From Limnomonas spitsbergensis (Eukaryota > Chlorophyta > Chlorophyceae > Chlamydomonadales), in assembly GCA_037349105.1 (NCBI GenBank), contig JAYJMM010000017.1, positions 248,001 through 312,000 on the forward strand: a stretch of 64,000 nucleotides of DNA, read 5' to 3'. How positions within the stretch are numbered: position 1 is the stretch's first letter; every line of letters begins with the position of its first letter. The notes beneath the pieces were generated by a model. That model made no database searches and was not told the origin of the DNA. It was given only the letters and a program-made list of their open reading frames with translations. Position numbers and translations under genes: made by a program. Positions 13,814 to 25,500 of this stretch are shown here, piece after piece.

Positions 13814-15751
13814 CTTCACGCCATCATCCAGCACCTCACATACCGCTCCGACCGGGTCGTGGTCATGAGCAACGGCTCGCGAGACGGATTGGCAGCATAC
13901 CACGGAATCCCTCCCAGCATCGTCACGGTGCTCTCACATGGCGCGCCTCAGATGCCCGCACCCATGCCGGATCGACACTCGCTAAAAACGAAATTCGGCT
14001 GGGAGGGCCGGAAGGTGAGGATCAACATTCATTTTGAGGGATTCAGATTTGTTTCATTTCAATCATGGCCTTGATCACTAGTTTAGGGTTTGGGGTTGAG
14101 GTTTAAGGGTTAGCCTTCCTCACCGCCTTCAGCTAAAGCATGGCCTTCATCACGGCCCAAGGCCGGGGGCTTGGATGCGAGAAGCCCCGCTGCTCCGACC
14201 TCCGGCTGTAGGCTGGTCATGGTTGGGTCCCCATCGTTGCTGTGGTGGCCGCCCGACAACCGTCCTAGGTGGTTTAATGCGCACTAAACAATATGCAGCT
14301 AAATTGTAGCTGATGCATAGCTGAATGATATGCAGCTGAATTGTAGCTGAATTGTAGCTGAATTGTAGCTGATCGAGTGATCTAAGAATGACATTGCACA
14401 TACTGCACCCCTCTGCAGGTGGTGATGCAGAATGGCCTCCTCCATCCCGGAAAGGGCCTGGATGTCTTTATTCGCGGGATCCCAGACCTCGCCAAAATCC
14501 ACGCGGAGCTGCTGTTTGTCGTGGTCGGGCAGACGCACCCGTCTTGCGGTCAGGTGAGGGAGGGAATATTGCATGTGGTGCTGGCATCTTTCTAACCAAC
14601 TGGACTCCGACACAGGCCGGACCTGTCTCCCCATGGTCAATGATGCTACACCTCTGGGCCCTGGGCTCTGGACCCTGGGCCCGCCCTGGGCTCAAAAAGG
14701 CTCGGCCGCGTGGGCACCCGATTGTCTCCCCATTGTAAAAAGGGGGATGGGACGCTTGATATTAGATGGATCTTACCCCATCCACTTACCCCCATGTGGC
14801 TTATAAAGGTACATAACGTGCGAGGCACACAACTCCAATGCAGTGCTTTCTCATCATTAAACGATAGAACGGGTGGGAGCGGTGCTGCGTAGGCCCCATG
14901 TGACCTTCGCACCGCACTGCTGTTGTTTCGGGTGCCACAGAGCTGCCATGGGTGTTGTCTATGCGCATGGGTGCCGTAGAGCCACCATATTTGGCATCCA
15001 TGTGCATGCAAGCCGTAACCCTAAACCCTAACCCCTAACCCCTCATGCCTTATGTCCATGTGCGTGGGTGACACAGGGCCCTCCATATGAAAGAAAGAAA
15101 GAAAGCTACGCCCCGTGGGGGACGTGGGAGTTAAGGAAACAGCGCAGCCTGGGCCGAAGCCACATCCGCGCCGTTACCTCCATGTGTACAAATCTCCCCG
15201 TTTGTATACCACATGCACCCTCTGCTCAGTGCCCTGCTCAGAGCCCTATCTCCTTGCTGACTTCATTGCTGTGCATAAGCCCTCGTTCGAATCCCCCCCT
15301 GTTGCTCTCTTTGCATGTTTAGGTGTGCCTGGATCACGTTAAGTGGCTTAAGGCGTTAGTGGAAAAAGATCAAGTGACGCAGCACGTGGAGTGGATCGAA
15401 GAGTTCGTCAGCGATGAGCTGCTGATGGAAATGCTCATTGCCGCGGACGTGTACATCATGCCGTACTACGATCGTATCGTCAGCAACAGCGGAACGCTCA
15501 GTATGGCCATGGCGGCAGGGAAAGCCGTGGTTGCGACGCCGTTCGAGCACGCGCGGCGGGCGCTGGACGAAGGGCGCGGGATTCTGATTCCCTACCAGGA
15601 CACGAATGCGTTGGTGCATGAGCTTGCAGGCCTGTTCTCGGACCCCGAGCGCATCGTACGCATGGGCAACGCCGCTCAGGTGCACATGCGGGGCATGTCC
15701 TGGGGCGAGGTGGCGCAAGGGTATGTCAAGATGTTCCGGGAGCTCTGCTGA
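13814..15751 (+). CDS. Family-4 (GT-B) glycosyltransferase, C-terminal three exons
   Basis: Exons are 13814-14014, 14419-14553 and 15323-15751 (stop TGA), all joined in phase 0, giving 254 residues. The first reads on through SDRVVVMSNGSRDGLAAYHG, which is typical of the end of the N-lobe of group-1 glycosyltransferases. The second holds LLHPGKGLDVFIRGIPDL and LLFVVVGQTHP, typical of the start of the nucleotide-sugar-binding lobe. The third has AADVYIMPYYD, SNSGTLSMAMAAGKAVVATP and an E-x7-E motif (FEHARRALDE), where the sugar nucleotide is normally bound. Donors are AAG|GTGAGG and CAG|GTGAGG; acceptors are CTGCAG and TTTAG. The catalytic N-lobe exons are missing and must lie upstream of the window, beyond the 13-kb satellite. 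The acceptor sugar and pathway cannot be told from sequence. It could also be a truncated pseudogene, but all motifs seen are intact. Confidence 0.85.
14150..14375 (+). repeat. Dispersed repeat B copy plus AGCTGAATTGT tandem tract
   Basis: In the first visible glycosyltransferase intron, 14150-14287 shares the order 'AAGCCCC...GGTCCCCATCG...TGTGGCCGCCC...GCGCACTAAA' with 38560-38697 and, more loosely, with 49340-49490. After it, 14290-14375 is a short tandem of AGCTGAATTGT-like units. No coding sequence is seen. Confidence 0.55.
14636..14720 (+). repeat. Single end of inverted-repeat element family A
   Basis: This matches the terminal sequence of the element at 38378-38753: GTCAATGATGCTACACCTCT, then GGGCCC, then after an internal GC-rich duplication CTCAAAAAGGCTCGGCCGCG and TGGGCACC. 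It lies in the second visible glycosyltransferase intron. No matching opposite end was found nearby, so it is a solo end or a remnant. Confidence 0.6.
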
Positions 15752-15850
15752 GGCGCGGCCAGCGGGGTTGGGCCGTATTGGGTAACGACGGTAATGGAGG
15801 ACGGCCGTATTGGGTAACCCTATAAAGAGTAGGCGTCAATGAACCAGATG

Positions 15851-15901
15851 CCATGCACCGGATCCAGCCATGCACCGGATCCAGCCATGCACTGGATCCA
15901 G
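15851..15901 (+). repeat. 17-bp tandem repeat, three copies
   Basis: CCATGCACCGGATCCAG is repeated three times, the last with one change (CACTGG). It lies about 100 bp after the glycosyltransferase stop codon. Confidence 0.85.
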
Positions 15902-17779
15902 CCATAGACCGCCCCACCCCCGACTGCCCGCCTCGAGCGCCACACCTGACATGCCCTGTCGAGGCTCGCCCAGAGGGATATGGGACGATTGCTTTATTAC
16001 GGTTTATTGATATCCTGTTCAGCTTTTGAGGCCGTGAGCTGATGACACCATGGGGCCTGCCCACACTGTAGCAGAGAGGTACCCTTGAGGGACGTTTAGG
16101 AGGACGTCCTCCTGACATTGTATGATAGCCGCTCATTTCCCCGTCACTCAAGGGTCGAGCAACACCACGGTTTAGTCTATTATGTGGCAATCAGAAGCAT
16201 GTCTGTAAGTCTGTTGATGTTGCACACTTGCACTTTGTCTGCACTGCCACCCTCAAGCCTTTTTCGGAAGTTGGGGAGGGATTGCGGAAGGGGAAACCAG
16301 ATGAATTCAACCTACAATTTCCGTTCCTATGTGCTGGAACGGGAAAGAAATCACCATAATATAAGTCGTGGGTTTTATTTGGGTACGACATAACAGCTGA
16401 CCTCCGTAGTCATGATTACTATTTTTAACTGCATACTTTGACCAGGGGCGCGTTCACGTTGAGAAGTCAATATCGATATGCGGACGATTTGGTGTGGACG
16501 ATAGTGAGGTGTGGATGCGCTCGTATTGAGCTCATATCGAACGCATATTGAAGTGTGGTTCATTGTGCGAAACTTTGCGATAGCCAGCTCACTGCCAGAT
16601 CACTGCCGCTCGTTGCTGCTCTATACCTCTATTCCTCGACACTGGTCGTCCTCAATCAAGCAGGTGAGGGTCAGGCCAGTCTGCGAAAGTCGGTCAGAGG
16701 CGAGAATTTCAAAGCCAGGTCCTGAGGACCTCATGAATACCCTACCATGCCTCTTGAGCTGCCAGCGCATGGCCGGTCCAGGTTTGGCCCCGATTTGGGT
16801 TTTTGAGGCTTCAGATTGGGCCTCCGAGGTGGCCTCTGAGCCGGAGAAAGAGGCACCAAACATGGTGGACCTGCCAAAGGTTAATCTCTAAATTGGACAT
16901 GACGACAGAGGCAGCAGCGTAGGAAGCCAAGGGAGCTGAAATGTAGGTGACGACTGACACGCTGGCAATATTGAGCTAAAAACTTGGGTCGAGGGCAAGT
17001 TTTTGTATATGACAAATCTAAGTCAAATTTAGTCAATGTCGATTCGATATCGAGGTGTGGCCGAAAATATTCACACAAAAGTCGTCGGTTACCAGCCATA
17101 TCGCGCCCATATCGTCCAACGTGAACGCGCCCCAGGACGAGGTTGGATATTTTCCAGCACTTCGACTATTACGAGTGATGTACCGGTACGATTAATGTAA
17201 CTACCCGGTGGAAAATCGCGGGACTTGAAAGGCACGAATATTCCACGTACATTAAAAGAGACCAGGCGATGAAACGTGGGCACTTGATCATACATTCAAC
17301 GGAAGGTTCCCAAATCAATTCCGGTATGCATGCTTGCAACACTGAGACTCCCCCGGGCTACTAGGGGAAACAGAGCTAAACAAACTTTCGAAAAGGAACA
17401 AGTTCTTGAGGCGATAAGAGACCTCATTACACTTAGGCCGACAACTTGGCCACCGAAACTGTTGAAAGCGGGATTGCACTGATGCACATGCCTGACGTGC
17501 CAAGAGCACAGCCGAATGAATACATGGCTAAGGCAATAACAGAATCACCACCCAAATGGGTTTAATAACTTCGAAGATCGAGAAAGGGTGCAAGACAAAC
17601 GTGAACAAACCTTCCTCACACAAATGTGTATCGGCTTTTGGGGCTGACGCCACCCACGTTTGCAGCCTAGTAGACAATTCGCCAGTTTGCTGTGGTGTCG
17701 CCAAAAGACTCTGGTGTGAATCGCCTTTAACCAGCTATCCCAAAATTTCCACGAGCTCCCCGAAAACATTTTCCCTGAA

Positions 17780-18235
17780 TGTCAACTTGCTCTCTTAAAC
17801 CCCGGACCATACATTTCCACATGCTTCCCTACATCCCGGACCCTAAGTTTCGTATGCTCCCCTTAACCCCGAAGCCTGAATTTCCACAAGCTCCCCTCAA
17901 CACCGGACCCCAATCTATCGCAAGCTCCCCTAGACCCCGAACCATAAATTTCTACCTGCCCCCCTAAACCCTGACCCCTAAACCTTCTTATAAACCAGAC
18001 CCCTAGACCCTCCCCTAAACCCCGACCCGCTTAAACCCTCCACTTAACCCTAGATATCCACATGCTACCCTAAACCCTGACCCCTCAGCTTCCACATGCT
18101 CCTCTAGACCCTGAACATTAAATTCCTACAAGCTCCCCTTGACCCTGAACCCTACATTATTACAAGCTCCCATACACCTTGAACCCTGCATTTCCACATG
18201 CTCCCCTAAACCCCGAACCCTGAAGTTCCATGAGA
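17780..18235 (+). repeat. Degenerate CCCTAAACCCC-type minisatellite
   Basis: About ten loose units of about 40-48 bp combine TTTCCACATGCTCCCCTAAA with CCCCGAACCCTGAA. The CCCTAAACCC core resembles plant-type telomere repeats (TTTAGGG on the other strand), but units are too diverged and spaced for a true telomere tract. Confidence 0.65.
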
Positions 18236-18370
18236 CTCGCCACACTATATGTGGGCTGATCCTTGAATCAGCAGGGACGGAGCATTCTTGAGCGCTTTCA
18301 TGGCTTCTGGGGCAGCCTGTCCGAACATTCGAGGGACCTTTAAGGCGTCAAACGAGGTCACCAGGATTAT

Positions 18371-18423
18371 GGCAATGCCATTGCACCTCTGGGCCATCCT
18401 ATAAAAACTCGGCCGCATGCCTG
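18371..18423 (+). repeat. Diverged single end of element family A
   Basis: It reads GGCAATGCCATTGCACCTCT, GGGCC, then AAAACTCGGCCGCATGCCTG, in the same order as the terminus of the 38378-38753 element. No partner end is seen within 1 kb. Confidence 0.5.
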
Positions 18424-19561
18424 GATTTCTGTTGGGCGTGTCGGGTATGCCAACCGGTGCTGGTAAGGCGAACCGGAAGTTGGTTGGTGGGAGTTGAGGA
18501 GGTTGGTTAGGTTCAACACATGATAAGCGGTGCTGTCACCTGTTAGGCTGTGCCCCCGCCTAAACCAGTAGTGCGGACGGTTTAGGATCCCTGACACTAA
18601 GCAGACAGATTCATGATCACCTTGATTGGTGTGGGTTCATGGGTTGTGGTGAACCCAGGGGGCTCTGTGAGGGAGGTGCCGATCTTCTTAATTTGATTTT
18701 CGGTGAATTACTGGTATCTATATGAGATGCTGGATGAAGGTACTTTGTTGCGCATGGGACCGTTTTGGACATGTGGGTTTACCAGAACTGTTCGTATGCA
18801 GCTTTAAATGCATGGCTTGTTCCAGCTACAACAACGTCTCCAGCTTCAGAGAGAGAGATCTGTCATGAAATCCAGAGGCCAAGTTCATTGATGGACATTC
18901 GTGTAAAAGACAACTTGGGGGCGAAAAAAAAGCGCATGGGCATCAGTTCAAATTAAATTGCAAATTCAGGACGCATATCCATATCCTCCTGTGTTACGAA
19001 TATCGCAATGTATTGCCATCATTTCTTATCTGGTCACCACTGGCCGGACGTATAAATGAATCACATGCCATGCCGGTATAAGTGCGAATGAAGGCCAAGC
19101 ATGGAGAAATCTCAGTGCGTTGATTGCGGTAAAACAGTCGTGGATAAAAAAATCACAGAACCTGGCCCAAACCCAGACCCCATGCCAAGATCAAATATTC
19201 AAGCCCAGGTGTCAGGCAAGCCCTCAAGCTCCTAGCTGCCCCATGCGTTTCCTGTAACAAACCAGAGGGCCTGCCCCATCTCTGTGAACTTAAGTTGCAG
19301 TCCCAGACGCCCAAAGCTGCTTAACAGTATTTGTCAGCTCTCAGAAGCTGTGTCGGTTTATTCAGTTACAAGGCCACGTCTGGTCGCCCCTCCACTGCCC
19401 AAAGGCCCCATGGGTACAAATTCTAAACCGGCTTATGACGGGCAGCCCAAGCAGCTTGGCGGGGTACGCATGGGGCCTCCAGCCAGAGGCCATGTGGTAG
19501 CTGACAGCTGTAGCTGAGCAGTAGCAGAGCCACGAAAATAAAAAAATAGCTCTTGAGGCCC

Positions 19562-22500
19562 TTAAAAGACGCTGCCCCCTGAGGACACAGAGGGTGCGTG
19601 CAGGCTCATGGCCTCCTCATCCACCTCATCCGCTTCGGCGCCGACCGAGATGACATAGCTTGGAAGCTCATCTGAGTCGTACTCATCGCGGACCAAGGCC
19701 GTGTTCCTCGCCCTGGAATCATCTGTGGAGTCAGCAGGCAACGAGGGAGGGAGGGGCAGGGGGGACAAGCTTTGGAGAGTGCTGATCGCAGGTATGGTGG
19801 TCTGATGTCATGGTTCGCGATTAAACAATCTCTGACACCGAGTCGCACCTTCCCCGTGATCAGTTTAAATTAAAGAGTTTAGGGCTTTAAACAGTTAACC
19901 CTAAGACAAACATCGAGTCCGACTCACCCGGTGCCTCGATGCCCTCATCATCGTCATCCTCATCCACGTCAATTGCAGGGTAGGCTGCCTCGCTCGTCAC
20001 GCTCGACATGGTGTTTGACACCCGATGGCTGAAGGCGTCGGAACCGCCCCGCTCCAGCAGCGCCGCGGCGGCTGCGGCCGCAGAGCCGGTCGAGGAGGCG
20101 CCGCCGAGGCTTCCGTAGGCCACGTCGTCGTCGTCAATCTGATGCTGTGGAGGAGGCGGTGCCCGGCGACCGGCGGCCGCCACTGCCGCGGGGGTGGAGG
20201 ACTCGCCGGTTTCGGAGCGGGCGTGAGGGGATCGGGCAGAGCCGGGCGAGGTGAAGTCGGCTTCGTATTCGTTCGAGTCATCGTTGAGATTATCGACAGG
20301 TTTCGAAGCAGCGGCCGCGGCAGCCCTGCAGGTGTAGGTTCAGTAAATCACCGGTTTTATGGAGGCAGGAATAGCAGCTGCAACAAAAACAGCAATAGTA
20401 GCTACAACATCAACAGAAGCAGTCGCAACAGCCTTTCGGGTATAGGTGCCAGTCACAATCAGTTTCACAACAGTAACAGCCGTACCGCAACAATAGCACT
20501 ACAGCAGTAGCAGTAAGAGCAGTAGTAGCAGCCGTTACAGTTTCAGTAACCGCAACAGCAGAGGTATCCGGTTGGCCTTTATTGCGCCAACTTCATGCTT
20601 TGGCCTCTCTACCGATCAACTGCGCACTACGCAGTGTGCATTTTAACCCTTTGATCCTTCACCAGACTTCCCCTCCCCCCCCTCCCCCCCTGCCTCTCAC
20701 TTCTCCTCCTCCTCCTCCGCTCTCTGAGCCGCCTGCTTCTTCTGCTGCTGCTCGCGCAGCAGCCTCAGCTTGGCCTGCATCGCCTCCTGGACATCGCGGG
20801 CCGACGGCTGCGCCACGTACAACCTGGGCTGTACCGCCGGCTCCTCCGCCGCCACCGTGCCAGCCCGCTCGGGCGCCGCCAATGCCGCAGCAGCAGGAGC
20901 GTTGAAAGTGGATACCAGGACGAGGCCCGGCGGAGGCGAGGCGGAGACAGACGATGTGCTGACGGATGTCGGAAACTGCGTCAAAGCCTTTCCGGTCCCG
21001 GCAGCAGCAGCACCAGCAGCGCCTCCTCTGCTATTTCCCGTGGCTGCCGCCGCCGCCGCTACCACTTCCGACGGTGCCGTGAAGTTGAAGCCGCTGCTAC
21101 TGCTACCCGCGGCTTCCCTCGGGGCCACCATCCCGCCGGCGAAAGAGATGCCGGAGGCCACTGAGCGATCTGCAGCCCCCGATCTTCCGTACCCGATAGA
21201 TACCGGTTGCTCCTGTTGTTGTTGCTGTTGTTGATGCTGCTGCCCAGCTCCTGCAGCGGGAATGTCGAACGACAGCGAGCCACCCATATGCTCCGTAACC
21301 GTCCCAGAAGGCCGCCGCCCGGGAGGCCCCGCCGCGGCGGGCGGCGCCAGCAGGACAGAATCCACACCGTGGTAGCCTCCGGTCTCGGAGCCGTTGTAAT
21401 CCGGCGTCAAATAGGGCGTTGGCGGGAGGTGTATTGTGCCCATGCCCCCTGCTGCTGCCGCTGGTTCGCTGTTTTCAGGGACCCTGCCGGCATGCTGCTG
21501 CTGCTGCCGGTCGCGGGCCCCCCCGCCGTGAGCGTCTGGCTCCGTCACGTCCTGAGCGTTCTCTATAATCCCCTCCTGCGCCGCCATGTGCTGCGCCATC
21601 AGCCAGGGATCGCCCAGCGGGGGCATGCCCGTCGATCGTACCGCACCGCGACCCAGCAGTACACCACCCAGGGTACCGCCTGTACCGCCTCTGCCCTGGA
21701 AGTCCGACCCGGACACCACGGACAGCGGCCGCGAAAGCGAGAAGCTGCTGTTATTGCTTCGCCCCAACTGTTGCAACAGCTTCTCATCCATGCCACCCCG
21801 GAAGGATCCTGAAGCTGAGACAAGGTGTAACGGACAGGGGACAGGCAAAATGGTTGAAGTGTGAGGCGCAAGCCACTACGAGCATATTGCTTATTTTGTG
21901 GTCAGTGACAGTGTCTGTTTCAGTGCGCGCCAGGTCAGTTTTGGGGGACCGCCACGACCTGCCCCCCACTCACTTACACGAAGCACTCTTCCATTCTGCC
22001 ACCTGTCACGACCACTCATTCACTAGCACTCCCCCTTCTGCCGACCCACCCACCATACTGCCACTTGTCATGACCTCTCACTCACTAGCACTGCCCCCTC
22101 TTCCGACCCCACCCCCATTCTGCCACCTGTCATGATCTCTCACTCACTAGCACTCCCCTTCCGCCGAACCACCCCATTCTACCACCTGTCATGATCTCTC
22201 ACTCACTCACACTCCCCACTCTGCCGACCCCCCCCATGCTGCCACCTGTCAGGACCTCTCACTCACTAACTCCCCCATACTGCCACTTGTCATGACCTCT
22301 CACTCACTAGCACTGCCCCCTCTGCCGGTCCTCGTGCTCTCTCCTGCCATATCTTGCACCCTGTTGAGAACCACGTCCAGCTCGTGGCCATGGCTGGCAC
22401 GCGCGTCTCGGGCCCGCTGGCGGAAAGCAGTCATCTCTGAGGCCACGTCCCTCTCCTGACGACTGAGCTCATCCAACCTGCCAGATATTCAAACAGGAGA

Positions 22501-25500
22501 AAGAAACGTTACATGGCAGCAGTCGCTGATACGGAGCAGGCAGGAGCAGTAGGAGCGAGCTGCTGGGAAACTTACGGCAGTGGTGGATCCCTCCCGCTGG
22601 CGGTGAAGGCAGCAGCAGGAGAAAGAGGACAGTTTGCAGCGGTAGCAGCTATGGCAGCAACAGCAAGCAACAGGGTAAGTTATAGCTGTGGGGCATCCAG
22701 CCTGGCAGTAACAGCAGCAGGCAGCGGTAGCAAGTATGGCAGCAACAACAACGGGAGCAGTTACAGCAGCAGCTGTAACGGCAGCGGTAGTGGTAATCAG
22801 ATGGCAGCAGGAGTGAGCAGTCAGATGGCAGCAGCAATAACAGCAGCAAGAGCGAGTACTCAGATGGTAGCAGGAGCAAACAGCCAAATAGTCAAATGGC
22901 AGCGGCGGCAGCAGTCATGGTAGCAGGAGTGAGAAATCAGAGGGCAGCCAAAGCAAGTAGTCAGATGGTACCACAGCAGCGACAGCAGTAACAGCAGGGG
23001 GGGTGAGTCATCAGAGGGCAGCCAGTGCAAGCAGTCAGATGGTACCACAGCAACAACAGGCATAGCAGCGGGGCATCTAGCCTGACAGCATGGGCAGCAG
23101 GAGGATGTAAGTCAGATGACACGAGGCAGCAGGTGTCCCTCTCCCCTCCCCTGTCCTGTCCCCCTGTCTCTATCCCCCCCCCTCCCCCCTCCCCTTACCT
23201 CTTTCCCCTCCCACCTCACTTTCCCTCCCCTCTCCTCTCTCCCCTTCCCACCCCTCTGGCCCTCTCCTGTATCTCCTCCCCAACCACCTCTCCATGATGA
23301 AACTCACCTCTCCATGACTGGACTCTTGGGTCTCTCCTGCCGGTCGTCCTCATGCCAAGCCCGGCTGCCAGCCACACTCGGCACGACGCCCGACCTGCCC
23401 TTTGGGACGAGGACCGGACTCGGGTGGTAGCCGCCGCCTTGGACAGGCGATCGGCTGCCAGTGGGGCTTGCCAGCGGATTGCATTGCGGGCCGGTGACTG
23501 GCCTGGGGCTACCCACAATCAAGTACTGGGCGCCATCTGCGGGAAGGTGTGAACAAGTGTGTGTGGGGGGGCTAGGAAGTGTGGAGGTGTGGAAGGTTAC
23601 CCGTTTGAGGTGGCTGCCAGCAAGCAGGCACCAGGCCCCATCTGCGGGAAGAGGCGGGAGGGAGTGGGAGAATACATCAAAAGTGTGGAGGTGTGGAATG
23701 CCTGGTAGGTGTGGACATGGGGAAAGAGTAGTAAAATTGTAGATGTGGGGTATATGCCTAGCGAGTGTAAGTGGGAAGGAGCAGAGGAGCACTGCAAGCA
23801 ACAATGCCTAAAATGGAGAATACAGCACACAAATCAAATCAAATTAACCGACCCACCCAAACACCCACCGCGCATCCGAGGCCTCACGGATGCCGGCATG
23901 CTGCCCCCGCCAGCTGTAGTGCTTGCGCTGTACAAGCCAGGCGTACTGCCGCCACCGCCGTAGTACATCCCTCTGGACAGGCCCCCCGCGCCCGCGGCAG
24001 ACACACCGCCGCCGCCGGCCATTAGCGCCGCCAAGTGCGCACGCAGCATCGCAACGTCTTCCCGCAGCCTCGCCCCCAGCGACTGCTGATCCTGCAGCTC
24101 GTCCTGCAGCTGGCTGTTGAACGCCGCGGCCGAGTCGAGCTGGGCCATGCAGTCTGACCTAGCCTCGATAGCCTGCAGGCGAGCAAGCTCGTTCATTCAG
24201 GTCGATTCAGCTACACTTCAACTACACTCCGATTGAACTTCAGCTACATCAAGTTACCCTAGTTTTATCAAGTTACCCTTACACAATTACCCTTACGCAG
24301 TTCCTTTCACACAGTTGCCCTTACACCGTTACCTTAACACAGTTACACTTACATCGTTACTTTTACACCGTTACTTTTACACAGTTACCCTTACACCGTT
24401 ACTTTTACACCGTTACTTTTACACAGTTACCCTTACATCGTTACTTTTACACAGTTACCCTTACACCGTTACTTTTACACAGTTGACCTTACACCGTTAC
24501 TTTTACAAAGTTGACCTTACACCGTTACTTTTACAAAGTTACCCTTACACCGTTACTTTACTCTGTTACCCTTACACCGTTACTTTTACACAGTTACCCT
24601 TACACCGTTACTTTTACACAGTTGACCTTACGCCGTTACTTTTACAAAGTTACCCTTACACCGTTACTTTACTCTGTTACCCTTACACCGTTACTTTTAC
24701 ACAGTTACCCTTACACCGTTACTTTTACACAGTTACCCTTACACCGTTAAACTCACACAGTTGACCTTCTACGGTTACCCTACGGTTACCCGCTTTTGCA
24801 CTGCTACCCTTCGTCCTTACACATTCACCTGCATACTGTGACCTCTGCAAGGTTCACCCCCGCACTGAAATAATTCAAATAACACACAGTAACATACCGC
24901 TACACACAGTTCCCCTTACACATTTACTTTTACAGAGTTACTTGTAAACACTTTCCCACACACATTCTCCCACATGCACCTCGTCAAGGAGTGCCTCCAG
25001 CATGCCCAGCCGCCTCCTGGTGGCCGCCAGCTGCGCATCGCACTTGGCCAGGCGCTCTCGCGAGGCGGCGGCCTCTGCGGCGGACTTGGATTCAGCTGCG
25101 GCGGCTGCCTCCTTGGCAGCAACCAGGTCCTGAAAGGCAGTGTGGCACACTTTCATTCACAGTGATTAAGCCACCATTCAGCTACTTCAATGATTCAGCT
25201 TCCATTCAGCTACATCAATGATTCAGCTACACCAGGGTCTACGGCCAAGGAGGCCTGGCGAAGCAAGTTGCCTGCTGCTCAGGCCACCGGCTGTAAGCCT
25301 GTCAAGCCGATTGTACTACCGCACCGCCACCCAGCGGTACAAGCCTCGTGTAGCAAGGTGCCAGCTTCCCAGGCCACTGGCTGTTCAATAGTCCAGGTTT
25401 GGTTTATATCGGCTCAGTGATGGCTGTCTGGTGCCCCCCCTCAAAGGATGTATGGTTCACACTTGAATAAGTAATAGTGTAATAGTGCATAGCAGGTGTC

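Larger units (their letters stand above)
15752..19561. other. Intergenic region between convergent genes
   Basis: This 3.8-kb stretch lies between the glycosyltransferase stop (+) and the OFD1 stop (-), which are transcribed toward each other. I see no convincing coding exon. It holds a short 17-bp tandem (15851-15901), a degenerate CCCTAAACCCC-type minisatellite (about 17780-18235) and one family-A element end (18371-18423). The rest is AT-richer unique sequence. 3' UTRs of both genes must lie here, but I could not place poly(A) signals. Confidence 0.6.

Noticed and set aside
24315..24764. Thr/Leu/Tyr-rich repeat protein on the + strand
   Set aside because: It comes from the 28-bp array in OFD1 intron 11 and has no independent support.
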